A DNA stretch of 6,544 nucleotides. It comes from Gammaproteobacteria bacterium. GTDB taxonomy: Bacteria; Pseudomonadota; Gammaproteobacteria; Steroidobacterales; Rariloculaceae. Positions 1 to 4,119 of the stretch are shown in pieces (the first letter of the stretch is position 1; each line of letters starts with the position of its first letter). The notes under the pieces were generated by a model that saw nothing but the letters and a program-made list of their open reading frames with translations, was not told the origin of the DNA and searched no databases. The position numbers and the translations under genes are program-made. Where the stretch lies: the NCBI GenBank assembly GCA_016927175.1, contig JAFGNC010000574.1, positions 1 through 6,544 on the forward strand, given 5' to 3'.

Positions 1-426
1 CGCGCGCTCGAGCACGTCGCCGGCTACGGCTGCTTCAACGACGGCAGCGTACGCGACTTCCAGCGGCACGGCCCGCAATGGACGCCCGGCAAGAACTTCC
101 ACCGCAGCGGCGCCTTCGGGCCGTGGATCGTCACGGCCGACGAGCAGGGCGACCCGCGAGCTTTTCACCTCGCGACGCGCCTCAACGGCGACGTGGTGCA
201 GGAGGAGAGCGTCGCGGCGCTGTGCTTCGACGTGCCCGCCCTGATCGAGTACTGCTCGACGTTCACGCAGCTCGAGCCGGGAGACGTCATCGTGACCGGC
301 ACGCCGGGCGGCGTCGGCGCCGGCAGGAAGCCGCCGCTGTGGATGAAAGGCGGCGACGTCGTCGAGGTCGAAATCAGCGGCGTAGGTGTGCTGCGCAACA
401 CGGTCGTCGATGAGCCGACGGACTGA
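1..426 (+). CDS. Fumarylacetoacetate hydrolase family protein, 3' part (5' end outside window)
   Basis: The frame is open from base 1 to TGA at 424-426, giving the last 141 residues of a gene that starts upstream. The visible part matches the C-terminal half of the FAH catalytic fold. It has an NDGSVRDFQ segment (residues 13-21, like the family's NDVSARDWQ), GKNF (30-33) carrying the conserved lysine, RLNGDVVQEE (60-69), PGDVIVTGTPGGVG (93-106), and the closing GDVVEVEISGVG strand (118-129). Family members are cytoplasmic, metal-dependent hydrolases or decarboxylases acting on acylpyruvates and related 2-keto acids, often in aromatic-compound breakdown. The substrate cannot be read from this fragment. 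The GAFGPW segment after the lysine and the C-terminal 'GAGRKPP' stretch suggest a fumarylpyruvate or ureidoglycolate-lyase-like branch, but that is a guess. The acidic metal ligands would lie mostly upstream, so activity cannot be judged. The gene end overlaps the next gene by 17 bases in another frame. Confidence 0.93.
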   Translation, partial: RALEHVAGYGCFNDGSVRDFQRHGPQWTPGKNFHRSGAFGPWIVTADEQGDPRAFHLATRLNGDVVQEESVAALCFDVPALIEYCSTFTQLEPGDVIVTGTPGGVGAGRKPPLWMKGGDVVEVEISGVGVLRNTVVDEPTD

Positions 427-1027
427 CGCGATCGTCGCAGGCTCCGCGCTGCTCGGCGTCCTGCTGCTGGCCGCTGCGCCGCCGCCCGCGTCGGCCGACG
501 ACGTGCCCGATCAGTCGTGGCTCGACCGCGAGCAGCTCGCGGCCGGAGAGATCCAGGTGCAGGCCAGCCGTGAAGGCGGCGCGATCACGGTCGAGACCGC
601 CGCGCTGATCGACGCGTCGGCCGAAGCCATCTGGGACGTGCTGACCGCTTGCGAGATCGCGCCGGAATACGTGCCGAACGTGGTCGACTGCGAGCTGATC
701 GAGACACTCGACGACGGACGCGCCGAGCTGTTCGTCCAGACGATCAAACCGGCATTCTTCATCCCCCGCTTCGAGCACGTGTTCCGCCTCGACTATCACC
801 CTTACGAGCGCATCGACGTGCAGGAGGTCAGCGGACCGATCGAGCGCATGCGCGGGAGCTGGTGGTTCCTGCCGCAGCCCGACGGCGAAGTGCTGCTGCT
901 CCACTCGCTCGAGGTCGACCCCGGATTCCCGGTGCCCCGCTTCGTGCTGCGCGCGACCATGCGCCGCGACCTCGTCAACATCATGGAGGCCGTGCGGGAG
1001 CTGGCGGAGACGGGCTCGCTGCAGTAG
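410..1027 (+). CDS. Exported SRPBCC (START/COQ10-like) family protein
   Basis: A 205-residue protein. I chose ATG 410 because it places a clean signal peptide at the N-terminus: SRR charges, a hydrophobic core at about residues 7-23, and an ASA cleavage site at 27-29 before DDVPDQSW. An in-frame ATG at 386 would add eight unlikely residues. The mature part reads as one SRPBCC/polyketide-cyclase-like domain. Residues 65-79 (ALIDASAEAIWDVLT) are the typical first strand and helix. EYVPNVVDCELIE (86-98) follows, then strands around 104-170 with paired tryptophans at 151-152. A long C-terminal helix (about 175-200) should close the hydrophobic pocket. Such domains bind lipids or other hydrophobic ligands, and the ligand here is unknown. 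Export to the periplasm is predicted from the signal peptide; there is no lipobox cysteine. No Shine-Dalgarno sequence is visible and the start lies inside the preceding gene, so translation is probably coupled. Function is otherwise unassigned. Confidence 0.88.
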   Translation: MSRRTDAIVAGSALLGVLLLAAAPPPASADDVPDQSWLDREQLAAGEIQVQASREGGAITVETAALIDASAEAIWDVLTACEIAPEYVPNVVDCELIETLDDGRAELFVQTIKPAFFIPRFEHVFRLDYHPYERIDVQEVSGPIERMRGSWWFLPQPDGEVLLLHSLEVDPGFPVPRFVLRATMRRDLVNIMEAVRELAETGSLQ

Positions 1028-1034
1028 GTCCGCC

Positions 1035-1052
1035 GCCGCCGAGCCCGGCGGC
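1035..1052 (+). repeat. GC hairpin just after the SRPBCC gene
   Basis: GCCGCC (1035-1040), a six-base loop and GGCGGC (1047-1052) form a perfect 6-bp stem beginning eight bases after the stop codon. There is no T-run behind it, so it is not a textbook intrinsic terminator. It could help stop transcription or protect the 3' end of the mRNA. In such GC-rich DNA a chance occurrence is also possible. Confidence 0.3.
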
Positions 1053-1092
1053 CCGCAGGGCAGATGCGCCCCGCTGTGATCCGATTCACTCC

Positions 1093-1119
1093 CCGCCGGG
1101 CGGCGGTTTGTTACCGTTT
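1093..1119 (+). terminator. Possible weak intrinsic terminator upstream of the kinase gene
   Basis: CCGCC (1093-1097), a four-base loop and GGCGG (1102-1106) make a short GC stem followed directly by the T-rich TTTGTTACCGTTT (1107-1119). This is the only place in the 1028-1125 gap where a hairpin is followed by T-rich sequence, so it may end transcripts from the FAH and SRPBCC genes. It ends only a few bases before the GTG at 1126 and could instead act as a leader structure for the kinase. The stem is only 5 bp and the T-run is interrupted. Confidence 0.3.
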
Positions 1120-1125
1120 CCGGAA

Positions 1126-2391
1126 GTGAACACGGCAACCCCCAGCTTGCCGCGCATCCTGATCCTCGAGTCCGATCGCAAGACCTGCACGATGGTGCGG
1201 GAGTACGCGCTGAAGGGGTTCAGGGGCGCTTCCGTGCAGACCACGAGCGCTGCGCTGGCTGACTTCGCCCGCGACCCCGCCAAGCTGAAAGGGTTCGACG
1301 TCGTGCTGGCGGGTTGCGACTTCTCCGCGGACGGCAGCGCGGCCGAGCCGGTGCTGCGGGCGCTGCGCGCGATCAGCGCAGCGCCGGGCAACCCGCCCGT
1401 GATCCTGCTGACCGAGGCCGGCAGCGAGTACACCGCGATCCAGGCCGCGAGGGCCGGCGCATTCGACTGCATACCGCGGCACCTGCTCGGCCGCGAGAAG
1501 CTGCTCGGCTCGGTCGCCGAGGCGCTGGCCGGTGCCGGCGGCGGGGGCGAGCTCGCGCACCGGGCCGGCTTCTTCGGCTATACGATCGGGCAGCGCCTGG
1601 CGCGCCGCGACAACGTATCGGTCCACGTCGCCTACAGCGCCGAGCGCAGCGAGCACGTCGTGCTCAAGGTCCTGCACAGGGGCCGCGGCTCGCTCGCCCG
1701 CGACGAGAACTTCGGCCGCTTCGTCGAGGAGTTCACGCTGCTGTACGACATCGAGGATCCGGCGGTCGCCGACATCTACGATTTCCGCGTCACGCGCGAG
1801 TACTGCTACATCGTCATGGAGTACTTCTCGCGCGGCCACCTCGGCGGGCGTCTCGGCAAGCCGCTCGACGTCGACGACGCGCTGCGCACCGCCGCCAGGA
1901 TCGCCGTCGCGCTGTCGATCGTCCACGCCGCCGGCGTCGTGCACCGGGACCTGAAGCCCGCCAACGTCATGCTGCGCGACGACGGCTCGCTCGCGCTGAT
2001 CGACTTCGGCATCGCGCAGTCGGCCGCGGTGACCGGTTCTCTCGACAGCTCGCGCTCGGTGATCACCGGCACGCCGTACTACATGAGCCCCGAGCAGGCG
2101 CGAGGCGACCCGACGGACGAGCGGACGGACCTGTACGCGCTCGGAATCATCCTGTTCCAGATGCTGACAGGCGAGAAACCGTTCGTGGCGGAGTCCGCCC
2201 AGGCGATCCTCGAGCAGCACTGCAACGCGCCGATCCCGAAGCTGCCTGCCCCGCTCGAGCACCTGCAGCCCCTGCTTGACATAATGCTGGCGAAGGACGC
2301 GCGACACAGGATTTCGAGCGCGCGGGAGCTGACCGAGGCCATCGACGAGGCCCGCGCGTTCAGCCGCGAGCGCGAGTATCGGCTCGCCTGA
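1126..2391 (+). CDS. Degenerate receiver domain fused to Hanks-type Ser/Thr protein kinase
   Basis: 421 residues from GTG 1126, which sits ten codons before the first receiver strand (ILILESD), as expected for such domains. An in-frame TTG at 1108 lies next to a hairpin and is less likely. Neither start has a well-spaced Shine-Dalgarno sequence. Residues 9-135 fold like a CheY receiver but lack its chemistry: the acidic pair is E15-S16, the phospho-aspartate position is G63, and the lysine is R118. T96 is retained. Residues 150-410 are a protein kinase: K181 in VVLKVL, an alpha-C glutamate at 201 or 202, HRDLKPAN at 273-280, DFG at 293-295, SPE at 321-323, and DLYALG at 335-340. The GxGxxG loop is lost (A159, R161, V164). 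No membrane segment or PASTA domain is present, so it is cytoplasmic. It should phosphorylate Ser/Thr of an unknown target, probably under control of the pseudo-receiver; both points are inference. Confidence 0.9.
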   Translation: MNTATPSLPRILILESDRKTCTMVREYALKGFRGASVQTTSAALADFARDPAKLKGFDVVLAGCDFSADGSAAEPVLRALRAISAAPGNPPVILLTEAGSEYTAIQAARAGAFDCIPRHLLGREKLLGSVAEALAGAGGGGELAHRAGFFGYTIGQRLARRDNVSVHVAYSAERSEHVVLKVLHRGRGSLARDENFGRFVEEFTLLYDIEDPAVADIYDFRVTREYCYIVMEYFSRGHLGGRLGKPLDVDDALRTAARIAVALSIVHAAGVVHRDLKPANVMLRDDGSLALIDFGIAQSAAVTGSLDSSRSVITGTPYYMSPEQARGDPTDERTDLYALGIILFQMLTGEKPFVAESAQAILEQHCNAPIPKLPAPLEHLQPLLDIMLAKDARHRISSARELTEAIDEARAFSREREYRLA

Positions 2392-2393
2392 GA

Positions 2394-3257
2394 CTAGCCG
2401 CCTTCGTGGCCGGAAGCCGCCGCGGGCTCGGGCGAGAAGCCGAAGTCGTGGAGCTTCCGGTCGGCCAGGTGCGACGGCGTCACGTTCTGCAGGCTGCGGA
2501 ACAGCCGGTCGGTACGGCCGGGGTCTTCCCTCTCCCAGTCCGCCAGCATCTTCTTGATCCTGACGCGCTGCAGATTCAGCTGCGAGCCGCACAGGTTGCA
2601 CGGAATGATCGGAAACGCGCGCCCGCGCGCGTAACGCGCAATGTCCCTTTCCGCGCAGTACGCGAGCGGCCGGATCACGACGTGCCTGCCGTCGTCGCTC
2701 AGCAGCTTCGGCGGCATCGCCTTCAGGCGCGCGCCGTGGAACATGTTCAGGAACAGCGTCTCGACGATGTCGTCGCGGTGGTGCCCCAGCGCGATCTTGG
2801 TCGCGCCGAGCTCGTCGGCGACGCGGTACAGGATGCCGCGGCGCAGACGCGAGCACAGCCCGCACATCGTCCTGCCGGACTCGATCACGCGCGTGACGAC
2901 GGAGTAGGTGTCCTCCTCGACGATGCGGTGCTCGACGCCGAGCTCGCGCAGGTAGGCCGGCAGCACTTCCGGCGGAAAGCCGGGCTGCTTCTGGTCCAGG
3001 TTCACGGCGACGAGGTCGAAGCGCACCGGCGCGCGGCGTTGCAGGCTGAGCAGCATGTCGAGCAGCGTGTACGAGTCCTTGCCGCCCGACAGGCAGACCA
3101 TGACGCGGTCGCCGTCCTCGATCATCCGGTAATCGACGATCGCGCGGCCGACCTGGCCCCGCAGCCCGGCCTGAAGCTTGTTCCAGCGGCCGGACGGCCG
3201 CCCTTCCCTTTCGGGGCGCCGCCTCGGGGGCGGCGAGAATTCGGGCAGTGCAGACAA
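2394..3257 (-). CDS. ttcA: tRNA 2-thiocytidine(32) synthetase TtcA
   Basis: A 287-residue protein, close to but shorter than the roughly 310 residues of E. coli TtcA. It contains the family's N-terminal helix (NKLQAGLRGQVGRAI, 26-40), MIEDGDRVMVCLSGGKDS with the PP-loop at 57-62, CGLC at 132-135, GHHRDD at 158-163, and PCNLCGSQLNLQR at 219-231. TtcA activates C32 of certain tRNAs with ATP and replaces the 2-oxygen with sulfur. The Fe-S cluster is held by three cysteines, which here map to C132, C135 and C220. The enzyme is cytoplasmic and all key residues are present. The only start available before the conserved helix is TTG at 3257, preceded by GAGAAG on the minus strand at a workable distance. 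Residues 1-24 are a Pro/Arg-rich extension of no recognised role. The gene lies 74 bases downstream of the peroxiredoxin on the same strand and its stop faces the kinase stop two bases away. Confidence 0.97.
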   Translation of the reverse strand: MSALPEFSPPPRRRPEREGRPSGRWNKLQAGLRGQVGRAIVDYRMIEDGDRVMVCLSGGKDSYTLLDMLLSLQRRAPVRFDLVAVNLDQKQPGFPPEVLPAYLRELGVEHRIVEEDTYSVVTRVIESGRTMCGLCSRLRRGILYRVADELGATKIALGHHRDDIVETLFLNMFHGARLKAMPPKLLSDDGRHVVIRPLAYCAERDIARYARGRAFPIIPCNLCGSQLNLQRVRIKKMLADWEREDPGRTDRLFRSLQNVTPSHLADRKLHDFGFSPEPAAASGHEGG

Positions 3258-3272
3258 CGTCGTTCTTCTCGC

Positions 3273-3326
3273 GCTCCGGCCGCCGCCGCGGGCGGACGCC
3301 CCGGCGGCGCCCGCGCGCAGCGGAGC
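3273..3326 (-). repeat. Nested GC-rich inverted repeats between peroxiredoxin and ttcA
   Basis: The gap between the two minus-strand genes contains two nested perfect inverted repeats. The outer one is GCTCCG (3273-3278) with CGGAGC (3321-3326). The inner one is GCGGGCG (3288-3294) with CGCCCGC (3308-3314), a 7-bp stem around a 13-base loop. On the minus strand no T-run follows, so a complete intrinsic terminator is not supported. The structure may lower read-through into ttcA, protect the upstream mRNA, or simply reflect base composition. Confidence 0.4.
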
Positions 3327-3331
3327 CCGCT

Positions 3332-3850
3332 TTACATCAGGGTCTTCAGGTCCTCGAGGACCTGCTGCGTGTGAGTCTCGGGATCCACCTGCTCGTAGTG
3401 CTTCGCGATTTTGCCGCTCGGGTCGATCACGAAGGTCTGCCGGCTCGCGACGGGCATGTCGCGGAAGCTCGTCAGCACACCGTACTCGGTCGCCACCTGC
3501 TGTTGCGCGTCGGACAGCAGCGGGAACGGGAGGTGGTACTTCTCCGCGAACTCCTTCTGCGAGCTGACGTCGTCCAGGCTGACTCCGACGATGGCGGCGC
3601 CCATGTCCTCGAACGCGAAGATATTGTCACGGAACTCGCAGGCTTCGGTCGTGCAGCCGGGCGTGTCCGCCTTCGGGTAGAAGTACAGCACCAGCCACTG
3701 GCCGGCGAAGTCCTCGAGCGAGTGCCACTGATTGTTCTGGTCCTGAAGCCGGAATTCCGGCGCGTTCTCCCCTTCTTTGGGCGCGGCGACCGCGAGCGTG
3801 ATCAACGTGCTCGCCGTCAGCGCCAGCAAAGAATTCAACACGGTCTTCAT
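3332..3850 (-). CDS. Exported PrxQ/BCP-type thioredoxin-dependent peroxiredoxin
   Basis: 172 residues from ATG 3850, chosen because GAGGA lies eight bases upstream and the N-terminus becomes a clean signal peptide (MKTVLNSLLALTASTLITLA, then VAA before PKEG at about 23/24). An upstream in-frame ATG at 3865 overlaps that ribosome site, and earlier starts add a Pro/Arg-rich tail. The mature protein is an AhpC/TSA-family peroxiredoxin: APEFRLQDQNN (30-40), then YFYPKADTPGCTTEAC (56-71) with peroxidatic C66 and resolving C71 five residues later, the PrxQ/BCP spacing. The conserved arginine is R137 in SRQTFVIDP. It should reduce hydrogen or organic peroxides, forming a C66-C71 disulfide that needs a thiol reductant. 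Most BCP proteins are cytoplasmic; this one is predicted periplasmic, and the source of electrons there is unknown. It is probably co-transcribed with the downstream ttcA. Confidence 0.94.
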   Translation of the reverse strand: MKTVLNSLLALTASTLITLAVAAPKEGENAPEFRLQDQNNQWHSLEDFAGQWLVLYFYPKADTPGCTTEACEFRDNIFAFEDMGAAIVGVSLDDVSSQKEFAEKYHLPFPLLSDAQQQVATEYGVLTSFRDMPVASRQTFVIDPSGKIAKHYEQVDPETHTQQVLEDLKTLM

Positions 3851-3858
3851 GGCGTGGG

Positions 3859-3863
3859 TCCTC
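3859..3863 (-). promoter_or_regulatory. Ribosome binding site deciding the peroxiredoxin start
   Basis: Read on the minus strand, GAGGA stands eight bases before ATG 3850. It is the best-spaced Shine-Dalgarno sequence in the window, and it overlaps the next upstream in-frame ATG (3865), which argues for the shorter protein with the signal peptide. Confidence 0.7.
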
Positions 3864-3889
3864 ATCGCTGGGTGGAAACGGACCGCCCC

Positions 3890-3895
3890 ATCATA
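3890..3895 (-). promoter_or_regulatory. Possible -10 element for the peroxiredoxin-ttcA transcript
   Basis: On the minus strand the hexamer is TATGAT, five of six matches to the sigma-70 -10 consensus, located 39 bases before ATG 3850. No good -35 hexamer is seen 16-18 bases further upstream (CTGCTC at 17-base spacing is poor), so this would be an activator-dependent or weak promoter, or a chance match. Confidence 0.4.
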
Positions 3896-4100
3896 ACGGA
3901 TCCAGGGGGCCGGAGCAGCGCGGAGCGGGGGCTGCGCGGCGGGCGCCGGGTATGCGCGACCCGGCGGCCCGGCCGGCCGCCGGCCTCGCCGGCTCGACAT
4001 AAGCTCGCCCGCAACGGCCCGCGGCGCGGGCGCTTCGCGTCTCTGTGAAGCCTATCACTGCATCAGGCGATGCCTTTGCATAGGGTGGACCATCTCTCGA

Positions 4101-4108
4101 TTACGTAA
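4101..4108. promoter_or_regulatory. TTACGTAA palindrome just before the histidine kinase start
   Basis: A perfect 8-base palindrome in an otherwise GC-rich region, ending 11 bases before ATG 4120 and occupying the usual place of a ribosome site, which is not otherwise visible. It could be half of an operator or part of a start-site region. No regulator is implied by the sequence and chance is possible. Confidence 0.2.
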
Positions 4109-4119
4109 ACCGTGCCACC

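Larger units (their letters stand above)
3851..4119. other. Divergent intergenic region between peroxiredoxin and histidine kinase
   Basis: These 269 bases must hold the promoters for both divergent units. Beyond the peroxiredoxin ribosome site and -10 candidate, I see a very GC-rich stretch at 3961-4035 with overlapping GGCC/CCGG palindromes, and CCCGCGGCGCGGG (4018-4030), a palindrome of two 6-base arms. The last 60 bases are richer in A and T and end with the palindrome TTACGTAA at 4101-4108. No credible -35/-10 pair for the kinase gene could be named: TTGCAT at 4076 has no matching -10. I find no coding evidence here. Confidence 0.6.

Noticed and set aside
649..1125. Extension of the kinase frame upstream to 649, overlapping the SRPBCC gene
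   Set aside because: The extension is Arg/Pro-rich out-of-frame sequence of the SRPBCC gene. The receiver fold begins right after GTG 1126.
1126..2391. Possibility that the kinase belongs to a phage-defence or type VI secretion locus
   Set aside because: None of the neighbours encodes a phosphatase, FHA protein, secretion component, nuclease or other defence protein.
1111..2865. 584-residue minus-strand open frame across the kinase and half of ttcA
   Set aside because: It runs antisense to the kinase and out of frame inside ttcA, both of which have strong family motifs. The composition is Arg/Ala-rich and no domain is seen.
2406..3374. 322-residue plus-strand open frame opposite ttcA
   Set aside because: It is a shadow of ttcA, which carries an intact PP-loop and both CxxC motifs on the other strand.
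3851..4000. N-terminal extension of the peroxiredoxin to ATG 4000
   Set aside because: The extra 50 residues are Pro/Arg-rich and non-conserved in style. They would bury the signal peptide, and the good ribosome site belongs to ATG 3850.
3961..4030. Dense GGCC/CCGG palindromes in the divergent intergenic region as a possible repeat element or CRISPR-like array
   Set aside because: There are no regularly spaced identical repeats and no spacers. The short palindromes are expected in such GC-rich sequence.
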